From assembly GCA_029379385.1 (NCBI GenBank), contig CM055613.1, positions 24,897,652-24,961,651 of the forward strand: a stretch of DNA of 64,000 nt. The letters run 5' to 3'. The notes under the pieces are model-generated. The model worked only from the letters and a program-made list of their open reading frames with translations. It made no database searches and was not told the DNA's origin. The stretch comes from Quillaja saponaria (taxonomy: Eukaryota; Streptophyta; Magnoliopsida; Fabales; Quillajaceae). The first letter of the stretch is position 1; each line of letters opens with the position of its first letter. This document shows positions 47,307-60,200 of this stretch, in pieces. The translations under genes were made by a program, and so were the position numbers.

Positions 47307-48870
47307 AGCGAAGCCCCATATTGGTAGCTGGAAATCCTGATAAAAAAGTTCAATGGACATCTGGTCATTTAATCCTAGATTCACCTCCTGCCCCCCAGCT
47401 CATCATTTGCATCCAAGGGTTGTAGGGTGGTGGTGTAAAATATATATGTGTTCAATGAGAAATGGGTTGCATTCATTCTCCAAGGGGCTAAACTCTAAAA
47501 TATTCCTCTCAGCAGCCAATGTGCAATGGTCAATATGGTTGCTAGCAGGTCAGGTGGTACTTAAGGGGTTAGTACAGAACCAACCTTTTGGCGAAATGTT
47601 GGCTAAGCTAACTGCAATTTTTGGTGTTCAGCTTAGGGTTCGTTGTAGTTGTCCATTTTTTATTTGTTGAGACTGATTATTCCATCAATAACAATTTTCA
47701 GGTAGGAAGTTCAATTCATTTGGATTGAGTTGTTATAGCAATAACTAATAAGTACTAATGCAGGTAAGAAATGTATCTATCAAAATTGAATTTTCTGGAC
47801 TTCTTTTCAGCTACAGAATGTACATTATCTGATTGTTTAGTGATTCGATGATGATGGAAGTTAGAAATATTACTATATTAGTTGTTATTAACAGGATTAG
47901 CTAATCTTAAGAGTTGCAGTATATTCTCCCTAAGCTCACTGCAAGTGCTGTTTACCAGACAATTATGCCTGGTAACTTATCATCTTGTCAAGGAATTCAT
48001 GACTCTTCCAACTGTTTGTAATGCTCAAATGTCTTCATGGATATCTAGATTTCACTTACTGCTAAGGTTGCGTTTGATGGGCTAGGTGCATGTTGACCTG
48101 TAATCTTGTTATATCTAAAATAAATCAAAATGTTCAGGATTTTCATTTTGAAGCATCTAGATAATTAGATTCTAATACTAACCAGGGATGAAAGAATAGT
48201 TATTCTCTAATCACATCGCCTTGTTTAAGCTCCAAAATATTTTATCACTATATAATAAAAAAACCTAATTAGGTTTTGAGTTAATGATTACTAAAAATAG
48301 GTTTTTTGTAATAAAAAAAATTAATTAAGTGGTGGGTAAATTAAAGTCGTTATTTATTTATTAATTTTAAACAAAAAGCTAGTATAATTTTAATGCAACA
48401 ACAGCAATTTTTTTTTGGGGTACATGGGTTGATTATCTTCTAACAATAATTTATTAATTTCTAATCTATGGTTAAAAAAGTTAATCTACTATTTAAGAGG
48501 GAGGTTTAATTGTTAATAGACAATGTCACAATAGGTATATTAACTACTTGTTGTATGCATATAATGAATGATTTGTGTAAAAAGTAAAAAAGTTATTATT
48601 TTCAACTTTTTGGTCCTATTAAAAGAGAAAAGAGGAATTAGTTATTGTGTGGATAGTTATTAAGATATTAAAGATGAAGAAGTTATAGTTAATAAGTGGG
48701 TAATTGGGATAACGAGAGAAAAACTAATTTTTAATTAGTTTTAGTTAATTTAATTTAATTTAAAATTAAGTAAGAAGAGAAGAAATGCACTTCAAATTTT
48801 ATGCGAAAAAATTGGAAGTTATTATTAAACTTGTTTCCTTACGAAGAAGAAAGAAAAAGAAAACCCCTGG
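47307..48870. other. ARP3 3'UTR and intergenic DNA
   Basis: The ARP3 3'UTR occupies the first few hundred bases. The remainder is AT-rich, with the promoter of the CFIm68-like gene expected near the right edge. No coding similarity was found. Confidence 0.4.
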
Positions 48871-48970
48871 TTTTGATGTAGGTCCGAAAATTGAAAAACC
48901 CTCAAGTGGGGTGCACTGAGAGAAAAAGGGGAAGCCAAACTCAGACTTGGTGTTTGTCCAACTCTTGCTA

Positions 48971-50847
48971 GGTAAGAGCTGAAGACAGCATAGAGTAAGA
49001 AAGCCTTCCTGATTGTTTTTGATAGCCATGCTCCATTATTGTTATAGGAGCTACGATTTGCTGTTTTCTATAATGTTCGAATGTTTTTAACTTTTGGGTG
49101 TCTATTTCTTGTTTATTCTGTGATTTCTACGAAAAAAGATGCAGCTTTGTTTCATTCCTTCTGTATTTCCTTTGGCATGGTTACTTTGGGTTTCTTGAAA
49201 TTCTTGAAAGTCCTCTTTTTTCGTTGTTGATATGCACATATGTTTTGAATGGTTTCACGAATGAGGAGATGTAGATTTACTTATTACTTATTATTTTGCA
49301 ACCTGGGTAGCTAGTTTTTCTTAGGATCACTGAGATTTTGCTAAGTGGGTCTCTGAAGATACATTTAATTTATATGGTGATTACTTTTATGATTCAGTTG
49401 ACTATACTTGGTGGGTGTCGCCTGACGTAAGAGTGTGTTAATACCAAAAAAATATGCAAGGTGTGAGCCGAGTTCATTTGGGCTGGTCAACTGAGCTTCA
49501 ATTGGCTAGTGGACTAGGTCGGTTAACTAAGTTTGGGCCTAACTCAAATAATGTTAATTAGGTTAAGACGTATTTAGTGGGTCACCTTGTTAGTGAAATC
49601 AAGTCCTTTCTAGTGTTGTTATTCAGAGATAACAAAAGAATAATGGCATGGATTTGAACCTCATTAAAATAGGAATTTTCGGTTAAAGTGTTAAATGAAA
49701 AAAATATAGCTGCTGTGAATGATTCAAGGCAGAGGATAAGGATAAGACTTATTTAAATTGGTTCAGAATTGGTCCCTCAATAGGCTTGGACATTGATAGG
49801 GCTCATGGACTTGTTGAAGCAAAATTGGGTTAGTTAGTTGAGTAGAGTTATTGGGTCGAGTTAGACCAAGTCAAGGGTAGTTTGGTGCATCTAGATTGCT
49901 TTCAATGTCAAACCCTATTGCTAAGGGATAATGGAGATATGGGGTATCAAAAAATCGTTATTTGGATTAGCTGAGACAGAAATGAGTTGTTAAAAATCCG
50001 GGCAAGTGAACTGACAGAGGCTGTAATACATTGGTAGATGCTTGGTTAGAAAGTTAAGGGAGAACGTGGCAGATAGGTTTAGTGGGTTAACGGCTAGTTT
50101 TTCTTGTATAAATAGGACTAGAGTTATCAATTGTGGACACTCTAATACATAACACTCCAACGTCAAACACAAATTTATCAGTTCAATTCTTATTTTACAT
50201 TCAGCCTTTTATTGCTTTATTTACAGCATTTCTTGACATGCTTTATTTATCGCATTTATTTATCACTTTTATTTACAAATTCATGCCCAGTAGTTACATT
50301 TCAATTGTACCAAATTACTAGGAGCTTTTTTTAGTATCATAGGAATCCCTTGTCTAAGAAATAGAGTATCTTTCTTAGCCAAATCGCTTGAATGTGAGAA
50401 TCAAGAGTTGTGAAGTTAGCCGATTCACCTCGGCTGATCTCCATAGAAAAATATTTCGCAAACAGAGTGAAATACTGACGGCTTGATATCTTTGTATAAT
50501 GTTGTAGATATATCCTTTTCTCTTTTCATGTTCTTTTTGGGTATGCATTATTTTTTTAAATCCCTTCAAGGTCCTTGTTTCATAGTCGAATCCCCTCTTA
50601 AAATCGTTTCATGCTTTCTGTTTATGGATTTATGTGATACATATGGTTTTGTATTGATATGCTATTATTGCTATATAGTATATATCTTAGAGGTATCAAT
50701 GGCTCTTTCACATGTGATGTTCATATTCAATGTTAAATGGGTCTCTCAACGTTGATGGAATTGCTATGCAGTATCTTGATCATGCTTCTTTATTCCTATT
50801 AAGAAAGTGGGTGGAGATATCGATTATCTGTCTCTTATATACGCAGG
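48971..50847 (+). other. Probable 5'UTR intron of the CFIm68-like gene (~1.9 kb)
   Basis: A strong donor TAG|GTAAGAGC (intron start 48972) and an acceptor ATATACGCAG|GTTACTTC (intron end 50846) bound an apparent non-coding intron. It ends 10 bases before the ATG at 50857. The exon before it (about 48880-48971) has no ATG in frame. The interior holds the LTR-like repeat at 49594-50254. Leader introns of this size are common in plant RNA-binding-protein genes and often raise expression; that effect is inferred. Confidence 0.6.
49594..50254 (+). mobile_element. LTR-like dispersed repeat, copy 1 (solo-LTR candidate) in the 5'UTR intron
   Basis: This segment matches the last ~0.68 kb of the window (63322-64000) in direct orientation over its whole length. 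Shared words include GGGATAATGGAGATATGG, AAAATCCGGGCA, GGTTAGAAAGTTAAGGG, AACGGCTAGTTTT and TTTTACATTCAGCCTTT. A TATA box TATAAATA at 50106-50113 and an AGAGTTATC box follow each other as in the promoter part of an LTR. No primer-binding site or polyprotein accompanies it, so a solo LTR or non-autonomous element is likely. True ends are not defined. Confidence 0.7.
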
Positions 50848-50856
50848 TTACTTCAA

Positions 50857-52821
50857 ATGGATACAGTGGCAGAAGAGCAATTAGATTTTGATGAGGATGA
50901 ATATGGAGGGGCTCAGAAGCTGCAGTATCAGGGAGGTGGAGCGATACCTGCCCTTGCAGATGCGGAAATGATGGGAGAAGATGATGACTATGATGATCTC
51001 TACAATGATGTGAATGTAGGAGAGGGTTTCCTTCAGTTGCATCAATCTGAGGTACCACCTCCACCTGGTGGTGTCAGCAATGGAGGGCTCCAAACTCTGA
51101 AAACTGAAGCTCCTGAATCTGGACTTGAACCTGGTGGCTCAAAGGAGCTGAACATGCCTGGGGTTTCGGCGGAAGGGAAGTATCCTAATACTGGGTCCCA
51201 TTTTTCTGAGAAGAAGGAGGGTATGACAGCTTTTAAGGGATCCGAAATGGAATCTGTTGGTTTTTCGGACAGTGTTTCAGTCACACAAAAAGGGAGAGTG
51301 ATGGAGGTAACTCACGAATCTCATGTCAGAAACATGGGGTTTCAGGGATCAACATCCATGCCACCCAATCCTTCAGGTTTGCCTCAAAGAGCTTCTATTG
51401 AGCCTGTGCCTTTGTTGAACTCCGGCACTAGTGCTCCACAAGGGATTCCACAGATGCCATCGAATCAAATGACTGTAAATATGTCTGCAAACCGTCAAGT
51501 TGTTGATGAGATTCAGATTCAAGCACCACTAGAGAATGGATCAACCGTGCTGTTTGTGGGAGATCTACATTGGTGGACAACTGATGCAGAACTTGAAACT
51601 GTTTTGATGCAATACGGGAGGATGAAGGAAATTAAGTTTTTTGATGAGAGAGCTAGTGGTAAATCCAAAGGCTATTGTCAAGTTGAGTTCTATGACGCAA
51701 CAGCTGCGGCTGCATGCAAAGATGGTATGAATGGTTATGTCTTCAATGGGCGAGCTTGTGTTGTGGCGTTTGCTTCTCCGCAAACATTGAAGCAGATGGG
51801 AGCTTCTTATATGAATAAGAATCAAGTCCAGACTCAGCCTCAGCCTCAGTCGCAGCCGCAGTCTCAGGGAAGGAGGCCTATGAATGAAGGTTCTGGGAGA
51901 GGTGGTACTATGAACTACCAAGGTGGAGATGCCGGGAGGAATTATGGAAGGGGTGGCTGGGGTCGTGGTGGGCATGGAGGATTCACCAAAGGTCCTGGTG
52001 GTGGCGGAATGATGAGGGGAAGAGGCGCGGGCATGGGTCCAAAGGGAATGGTTGGCAATATTGCTGGTGTTGGAGGAGGTTATGGACAAGGCCTTGGAGG
52101 TCCTCCATTTGGAGGCCCTGCTGGTAGCATGATGAACCCGCAAGGCATGATGGGCTCTGGATTTGATCCAACATTTATGGTTCGAGGAGGTGGCTATGGA
52201 GGGTTTCCTGGTCCTGCATTTCCTGGAATGCTTCCTTCATTTTCCGCTGTTAATGCAATGGGGTTTGCTGGGGTTGCTCCCCATGTCAACCCAGCCTTCT
52301 TTGGCCGAGGAATGCCAGCTAATGGGATGGGAATGATGGGTTCTACTGGGATGGATGTGCATCAAGCAGGGATGTGGAATGACACAGCCATGGGTGGGTG
52401 GGGAGGAGAAGAACATGGTCGGAGGACAAGAGAGTCAAGTTATGGGGGTGATGATGGTGCCTCTGAATATGGTTATGGAGAGGCAAATCAAGAAAAAGGG
52501 CCAAGGTCAAGTGCTGCCTCCAGGGAAAAAGAACGGGGATCTGAATTGTCAGGAAAGTCAGAGAGAAGGCACCATGATGAGAGGGAACAGGAGTGGGACC
52601 GATTGGATAGGGACCACAGAGATCACCGCCACAGAGAGGAAAAGGATAATTATCGAGACCATCGGCAGAGAGAACGTGATTCAGGGTATGAAGATGACTG
52701 GGACAGGGGGCAGTCTTCTTCAAGGCCTCGGAGCAGGCCTCGGGTGATGCCAGATGAAGATCGTGGGTCTAGGTCTAGGGATGCAGATTATGGAAGGAAG
52801 AGGCGCCTGCCGTCAGAGTAA
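50857..52821 (+). CDS. RRM protein related to cleavage factor Im 68-kDa subunit / CPSF6
   Basis: One coding exon of 654 codons. An acidic N-terminus (LDFDEDEYGG, DDDYDDLYNDVNVGEGF) is followed by a low-complexity segment, then one RRM at about 230-306. RNP2 is LFVGDL (232-237) and RNP1 is KSKGYCQVEF; the canonical W-W pair (LHWWTTDAELE) matches the CPSF6/7 RRM. A Gln/Pro repeat (TQPQPQSQPQSQGRR) comes next. Then a Gly/Met-rich middle (GGGG, MMRGRGAGMGPKG) precedes a C-terminus of Arg/Asp/Glu/Ser repeats (RRHHDEREQEWDRLDRDHRD type) ending KRRLPSE. Known role of the family: the larger CFIm subunit binds CFIm25 and UGUA elements to control poly(A)-site choice in the nucleus. The match is by architecture and motifs; no close functional study can be cited. 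ATG chosen as the first in frame after the leader intron. A reverse-strand frame within is a shadow of codon bias. Confidence 0.9.
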   Translation: MDTVAEEQLDFDEDEYGGAQKLQYQGGGAIPALADAEMMGEDDDYDDLYNDVNVGEGFLQLHQSEVPPPPGGVSNGGLQTLKTEAPESGLEPGGSKELNMPGVSAEGKYPNTGSHFSEKKEGMTAFKGSEMESVGFSDSVSVTQKGRVMEVTHESHVRNMGFQGSTSMPPNPSGLPQRASIEPVPLLNSGTSAPQGIPQMPSNQMTVNMSANRQVVDEIQIQAPLENGSTVLFVGDLHWWTTDAELETVLMQYGRMKEIKFFDERASGKSKGYCQVEFYDATAAAACKDGMNGYVFNGRACVVAFASPQTLKQMGASYMNKNQVQTQPQPQSQPQSQGRRPMNEGSGRGGTMNYQGGDAGRNYGRGGWGRGGHGGFTKGPGGGGMMRGRGAGMGPKGMVGNIAGVGGGYGQGLGGPPFGGPAGSMMNPQGMMGSGFDPTFMVRGGGYGGFPGPAFPGMLPSFSAVNAMGFAGVAPHVNPAFFGRGMPANGMGMMGSTGMDVHQAGMWNDTAMGGWGGEEHGRRTRESSYGGDDGASEYGYGEANQEKGPRSSAASREKERGSELSGKSERRHHDEREQEWDRLDRDHRDHRHREEKDNYRDHRQRERDSGYEDDWDRGQSSSRPRSRPRVMPDEDRGSRSRDADYGRKRRLPSE

Positions 52822-55800
52822 GATAGTCATGCATTTATCCTCATCTGTCAGATTTCATGATCCCCGATTGAACTCTTTCTCCCTTGGATCGTGATCAGGC
52901 ATCTATATCATTCTCTTTGTTTTCTAATGGCAATCTTATGCAGGGTGTGGCCTCTTCAGCAAGAAGTAAGTTCTACTTATGTCAGTAGAAGGGGAAATCA
53001 ATTTAGCATTGCATTTTCAGAAATCCTATTAGTTTAACTGCAATAGCTTCATATCTGTGTGCTGAAACAATCACTTTGGTAATGCACCAATGTGGATATC
53101 TTACCTCTTGCAGCTGGGTATCCCATGTTGGATATTTCTCTAGAATCCTCTATATGGACAATTTTATTTCCTTGGACTGGGATATTTATCACTGGAAACT
53201 TCCTGTTAGTATGTAATTATGGGTGTTGATGAACCATATGTTTTCTATGCAATTTATATTTTGATTAAGTGGGGCAGCGAGCAGTAGCCTTAGATGCATA
53301 TATTGACACGAAGTTATATTTCCATGAGTCTGCTATAAATTATTTTTTTTTTTTCGAATCTATTAATATTGATAGTAAAAAATAGTCAACCATGTCTTCT
53401 TTTTTCTGGTCACTTCTCATGTCAGAGAATAATAATAAACAGTATACATATACTTGGCATCAGTTGGTGGCTTAATTTTCACTTTCATGAATTCCTTTGG
53501 CGTTACATTTGTCTGTTCTATCATCAATCTGGTTTATGTTGTTTTAATCTTAAACTTTTGGTTAAAGTTGTATGTTTTGGTTGACTTAAGTTTTTTATTT
53601 TCCTTTTCTTTTTAAATATGTTTCTTTTGTAGTGGCAATCCACTGTGGTCTCATCTTAATCTTCTGCTGTAATTGGGGTAAAAGAGTTTGCTACATGAAT
53701 AATGCATTCATCCACACACCCTCCTAATGTTTACATCATGCTCTCAAGTCTTGAGCATCTATTAGAAATGCAATGGATTGTAGAACTGCAGATGTAGCTA
53801 ACCTTTTGTTTGTTTTGTGCATTTTCAAGTTGCCTTTTGTTTTAAGTAGACGGGGTTAAATAATGTTGTTCCCTTTATTTTTTATTGTGGTAACATTTGT
53901 CACTGGTGGCTGAGATGGAGGTCGGTGAAATGACTAAATGTAATATATTCATCTTTTAGTCAAACCCAACCTTCAGCCTTGTGCATAATGATTTAAAATG
54001 AAAGCTCATGGCAGAAGAATTTATTGTACACCATGAATTATGTTACTTATTGAATCGATCAGATTCTTCTGTTTTTACACCCTTGTAGTGAAGGGGGCTC
54101 ATCAATTATTATCAATGTATAGTTTGGTTTAAAGTTGATTCTTGACTCAGAGTCAATCTTTTTCTATCTTTCTCTATGACTTGTTATTTGTTAGCTTTGA
54201 TGCCTAAGATATGGCATAAAAGGATATGGTGATAGATTCTATTTTATTTGACTTAGAATAAGCTGTAATCTTTTAAAATGGTTGTCTTTAATGGATAAGA
54301 CATTTATTTGTGCCTTTTGCAAAATTTTAACTGGCAGTTATGGAGTTGAAAGATTTTGGGATTATCTCTTTGTATATTTTTAAAAATAGAGCCCAACTAG
54401 GTTTTGAGAAGAAACAGCTAGGTGATTCTTATCTCTAATTATGGTTTATATCTCTTCTTTTTTGTTCTACTCCATGGGTAATAAATGGAAAAAGTAAACC
54501 GTAGGGTTTGGACTTTGGAGTGGGCAGTTCTATAGCATTTTTTTCTTTTTCCTTTCTTAAACGTGTTGACTTGGGGGTTTCATCTTTACTATCACGTCCA
54601 GGTGTGGAGTGGGCAAGTGTCTGGCAGTTTTTATTTTTTTAAATAAGTCTTAGCAGTTTCTTTTATAATAAAAACAAAATTGTTTATTGACATGGGGGTT
54701 TTCTTTTTATTATCATATCCAGGATGTGGAGTGGGCAATTCTTTGGTTTTCATGACTATATTAGCCTGTGCTGCTTAGATGGAGGAAGATGTGTTGGATG
54801 TAATGCCTTAATTGTATTCCTCTTGTAATGGCATTGGTCAGCCAAGTGTGCAAAAGAATCTTGCATCACCTAAATTCTGTAAATCACTCTCCTGCCAGAA
54901 AATATCTAGACAATGTCAAGCCCATGTTTCATGAATCTATTTTATGTAGATGTCATTGTTTATCCCCTTGATACAACCATGCATCTGTCAAGCAGATGTA
55001 AAGCATTACATTGCTTTGTGTAACAGTATATTTGTGTATTAGGTCCAAGTATGTACTGGCCTCCTCTAATGTATATGTGACTTTAATAGGCTAGTCATAT
55101 AAGGTTGTAAGTGTACTGTACCAATTGCAGAGGCCCATAGTCTTGAAAGTTTTCATGTTTTGTAACTCATAAGCCATGTTAGGGGGGGACACCAAGTTAT
55201 TCCATATTGTAACATGGGGCTCCTTTTTTCATTGTAATTGATTGTTGTAAAATATGTACAATCCAGTCTCTTCTGAAACAACTTACTTCCGTGAAAGCAC
55301 GTAGGATGTCAGAAGTACACTCTTTATCATGTAAATTGCAATGTTTCGAGGGTGGTCAGGACTTATGGGTGATGCTACATTGTGAATGAATTTGGAACTA
55401 GAAGAGTTAACATTTCAAGTTGTTCCTGTTGTTGAAGGCTTGATGCCTTGCACCTATGTACCTTTTATGTTACACGGTTATGTTTCGTTCTTAATTGGCA
55501 TCAATTGTATAGTATAGATGATGTTCTCATGTTATTTCTCATGGAACTTGAAATGTGTAGTTTTTGGATGATGTACATTAGAGATTTATTGGTGTAAAGT
55601 TTTATAGCAAGATGAACTACACATTCTGATATACAAAGTTGGGAAGGATTGCCTTCTGAACCAGGCCCCCCGGCCGTATGTTCAGCATCTAACTTAAGCT
55701 ATCTCTTCTGTTTTTCTGCATATGATTGGTGTAAATTGTTTATGGTGCATGGATGGTAATTGCCCGAGCTGGAAATTATTTTTGTGTGATTTGTGAACCC

Positions 55801-57293
55801 TTGCTTAAGCAATCTAACGACTAATCATGTAGAATAGTTGTGTCTTCTACGATTGCCTTTATTTGTGTAATTGCTTGTTAATTAGAGTATAAATAAAAAA
55901 AGGCATGTTAGAGTATCAGATACTTGACGTTTTATCAGAATTTTGTGACATTAAATTAGTTAGTGATAGAACACAATCTTGTCTGTTCATCTGGTTCTTT
56001 CGTTTTTTCATGCTTGTTTGTGCTGCATTTGCACTATATTCTTTTTCAGAAGGTAGCATGTTACTGGTTTTCCTCTTCGCCATGGGGACTAAATTTTTTC
56101 CTATGCTTATTATACCTGTCAAATTTGTGTAGCAAATTGGGAAGTCGAAGGAGTTGATCCTTTTTAGTTATATATAATTTTGTAAGTGAACTTAAAGCAT
56201 ACCATGTACCAAATAAGAATTCCAGTGTATAAATTGATCGAGTTAGCTGAATGATATATGGATTTCACTTTGGAAGAGTTTAGTTTAGGTTTTGGTTACA
56301 AATTATGATTTGAGATGTTAATTCATTTTTTTGATGTTGTTTAGATGATTTTAAAAATTGTGGTTTGAGGTTTATTTTTATATGTAAATTACTAAAGAGG
56401 GTATCATGGTATTATTATAAAAATATTGAAATAGTGAAAAAAACACTTCAATTTCTAGAAAAATAGCATCAAGAACATTTTTATCTGTTCGGTTATTTAT
56501 TTTATAAAGTGAAAAAATTTATGTGACCTTTGTAATTATTTTATAAAAAAATTATTAGTAAAATATATTTATAAAATAAATAAATAAATTGGGGATTTGG
56601 TTTTTCTGGTTTTTTTAGAAATATATACCTATGTTTGTAGTTTAGATTTTGCAGATTTGGATTTTCTCCTTTTTTTTAGAAATATATGAGGGAGTTATTT
56701 TCACAAAGATAAAGATATTTTCTTATTTCATACATGTTTCTTTCTTATTGTTTAGAAACACTAGAAAATTTAAATCATAATTCAACACTTTGGCTAGAAA
56801 ATGGGTTAGAAAGGATTGGAATTAATAAATAAATGTAAAATATGAAATTTTATATTAGGTATAAAAGTTGCAAAGATTAAATCACACATCAATGCACTCT
56901 TCTGATAAAAAAAATACAAATTAATTGTTATAAAAAAAAAAAATACAAATTAAGGAAAGGTTTGCACTTTTTGCATAATACAATGGAGGGATCAAATTGT
57001 CTCTTTTTAGAAACTATGTCTATGGAGATTCACCAAATTAAATTCCAAGTTAAAACTATAGGAGCCAAAATAAATTTTGTAAAATTATAGGAACTAAAAA
57101 GTAAAAAGTATGATTTTACCTTCTAACACTCACTAAACGACACGTCGTTTCTAACAGTGGCTGAGTTTGATTGGCGTTTTAGGCTTAACGACACTGGCAG
57201 CATCTTCATCACGACGTCCACTTACCCGCGGCGATCTGCAAGATTTTCTGGTCGTTCTATGGTGCAGGGATAGATTGACAGGAAGCCACAAGA
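52822..57293. other. Long intergenic region, with 3'UTR and DCD2-like promoter
   Basis: About 4.5 kb without a recognised protein gene. The first few hundred bases are the CFIm68-like 3'UTR; a 3'UTR intron is possible there (splice-like TTATGCAG|GGTGTGG near 52944). The 53.0-55.9 kb part is T-rich on the plus strand and resembles transcribed non-coding sequence, but nothing decisive is visible. The last ~150 bp before 57294 are GC-richer and look like a promoter/5'UTR. Confidence 0.4.
54566..54739. repeat. Two imperfect ~52-bp direct copies about 120 bp apart
   Basis: TTGACTTGGGGGTTTCATCT at 54566 and TTGACATGGGGGTTTTC at 54687 are both followed by TATCA(C/T)(G/A)TCCAGG(A)TGTGGAGTGGGCAA, ending near 54616 and 54739. 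A third GGAGTGGGCA lies at about 54517. Confidence 0.7.
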
Positions 57294-60200
57294 ATGAAGC
57301 TTCAAGGCCTTCAGAGTAAAAGCGCTTTAACTGCCATGAGAAATGGGTTTCATTCAAGCCGGCATATAGAAAGTTGTCAGGTTCTTCTCCATTGTCTTCT
57401 CCCTCTATATATGCTTTTGCTCGATTATGTTAAGCTATGAGATATCATTTCCAGTTAACATGTTAGTGAAAAGCTGACTGAAAGAGGCGAAATTTAGAGA
57501 TGCCCATCATTGGGTGAGTGGAAATATTGAACCACACATGCAGATTGCTGGTGAAGTTTTATTTTTAGATTTTGACATAATCAATGTTTTGCCCTTTATT
57601 ACCAGGGTGTTTCAAAATTGAAACTTGATGGTGAAGAGTTTGTGTCAAATTTACTCAACAGAAGATGGACATTGCCCAGCCCTGATACCCAAATTCATCA
57701 AGTACTACTAAGACATAGACCATCTGGAAGCATTTCTCTGTTAAACAACAGTTGTCCATTTTTTGGTCATGGTATGAAAAGGGTGGGTAAAGAAGACAGT
57801 TACTTCTATATTGTGAGGGATGATTTATTGCATCCTCTGGTTAATGGTAATAAAGCGAGAAAATTGGATGGGCTACTTCCTATAGTTGAAGATAATTTAG
57901 TGACTGATGTGGTGAGTTTACATACAAAAGTAATACATAAGTTGGCATCACCCTTTCTAGTCTTACTCCATGTATTGGTATCTTTTCTAGTACTTCTTTT
58001 TTTTTTTCTTTCTAGGAAATTATTTATATGTAACATTTGAGCCATTCTCAATTTTAGGGCTTCTGAGATCAAATAACATTCAACTAGGATATTTTCTTCT
58101 AGGTTACATGTGGAGGTTGTCAAAGTGCTCATGCCGCTGCAATTGGTAAGGAATTTTTTTGGTTAGTGTAGAATTTCTTTGAAATTTTGTTATACTTCTG
58201 TTAAAGAAGACCTTATGAGGATTTATAACTAATTTGTGTTGATTTTACTTTTGCAGCTGTTCTTTGTGCAGAGAGGGGACTGAGCTCACATTTGCTTCTA
58301 CGAGGAGAGCAGCCTGAAATTCTGACTGGCTATAACTTGATCTCAACAGTATATGGAAATGTTACATATGTACCAAGATCTATTTATGCCAACAGGGAAG
58401 AAATCCTAAGAAAGCAAGCTAATTTGGTGGCCGGTTGCAGTGGTCATGTAATATGGTTTAATGATGTTCTTGAGGCTTCTTACATGACTCAAATATCAGC
58501 TGCTGCTCCTGATCACATGAAAATGTATGTCAGCAGAAGTGCAGAAAACCATCCAAGAAAGGTTATAATTGTCAATGAAGGTGCAGGTGATGCTGTAGCT
58601 CTACTAGGTAACTGAAAATTGGAGGTTTTTGGTAGAAAGCTTTGTTTTTCTTTTTTTTTCCCCAGAAGACATACATATCTTCCGGCAACATGTTTTTTTT
58701 CAGGAATTTGTAAAATTTAGGTAAGAATTAGCATCAATGCTGTCATCATTATCACAAGAACCAGACAACTACCTAGGTAGCTTTTATATTATGTATGCCT
58801 AATCCTGATTTTTTTTTTTTTTCATCATTCAGACTGATTAGACTGGTGAACAAAAATTCAGTACATGTTCTTACCCTTGAAATTTTTAAAGGGTTTACTT
58901 AAGAAGTTTGTATGTATTGGAGCAAGTGATAATAAATAGCATCTGATTGGTGGTACTGCTTGTTGATAGAATGTACATAGAAGTCCTTCAAAAATGCAAA
59001 CTTCATTGGTCATGATACTTCTGTGAAAGTTTGACTCTTGGAAAAACATCTTTATCACATTAAAGGACATATAAAATTTGACATTTTTTGTTGGTCAAGG
59101 TCTGAGCATTCTTATATCTTTATCCTTTCAACTACATTCTTCTTTGTATGGATTTAAAAACTAGCTCTGGTTGTATTAATGTTGTGTTTTACTGCAATAA
59201 AAAAAATACTGTTTCATTCTTCTAGGTGTCATTCGGTTATTGCAGTACTTATCCCAGACTCATTTGCTTGGAAAAGATAGGCCCTTGAAATTTGTTGTAG
59301 ATGCTGGTACTGGGACAACAGCTGTTGGCTTGGCACTTGGAGCTCGATGTTTAGGGTGTGTTCCAGTTTGTATAGTTAGATCCTTTGAGTTGAACTAAAT
59401 GATTTTGTGATTGGTTATACTTATACCACTTTTCATTTGTTTGATCCTTAGTAGACGTACAGCATGAGGTGATTGTAATGACTCTTGTTGCTTCCTTTCA
59501 GTCTCCCATGGGAGGTAAATGCAGTCATGCTGGCAGACACCATTGGTAATTACAGACAACAGGAGGAACACTTGATTTCTGAATTTAAGAGGCATTTTGG
59601 TTTTCACCTTAATAACCATTGCTTAAACAAAGTAGATGGTGGTATTGTGCACTGGGTAGAGCGTCGTCATCCTAGAAAGTAAGATGTCATTGACTTCACT
59701 GCTATTATTCTAATGGATTTGGTTTCATATGTGAATTTATGTTTAGGAATGAGATTTTCAGTAAAATGGTTTTCCATGACTATTCCAACTTATTATTCAT
59801 ATTTGTGTAAAGTGTCGTTTGAATTTGAGTTGAAGTTTATTCTTTAAATAGAAGCATCTATTTTATGTATATTCAAATGTAATGCAGTAACATTGGTGTT
59901 TTAGGTCCTTTTTTATTATGTGATATTATTATTTACAATATGAATTTTGTAAGCAATTTAGTTTCTCTGCAATGTGTAACTGCTCCATCCTCCACACACA
60001 CAAAAAAAAGAAGTGTATCTTTACACCTTGTCTGTTTATATTTATAATTAAATGGCTTATATTATGTAACTATAATCCACTTTTCAAACTAAATGGGGTG
60101 TTCAAACTTGAATACAGCTTGAGATCACTTCAAGGTAATCCTGATATCTAAAAGCACTGGCAAGCTAAAACGTTCCTGAACCAGTTTTTGCTTTAAAATA

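Noticed and set aside
51565..52143. 192-codon reverse-strand frame inside the CFIm68-like gene
   Set aside because: The plus strand has a clear RRM and RNP motifs; the reverse frame is His/Ser/Thr-rich with no domain and comes from Gly-rich codon use.
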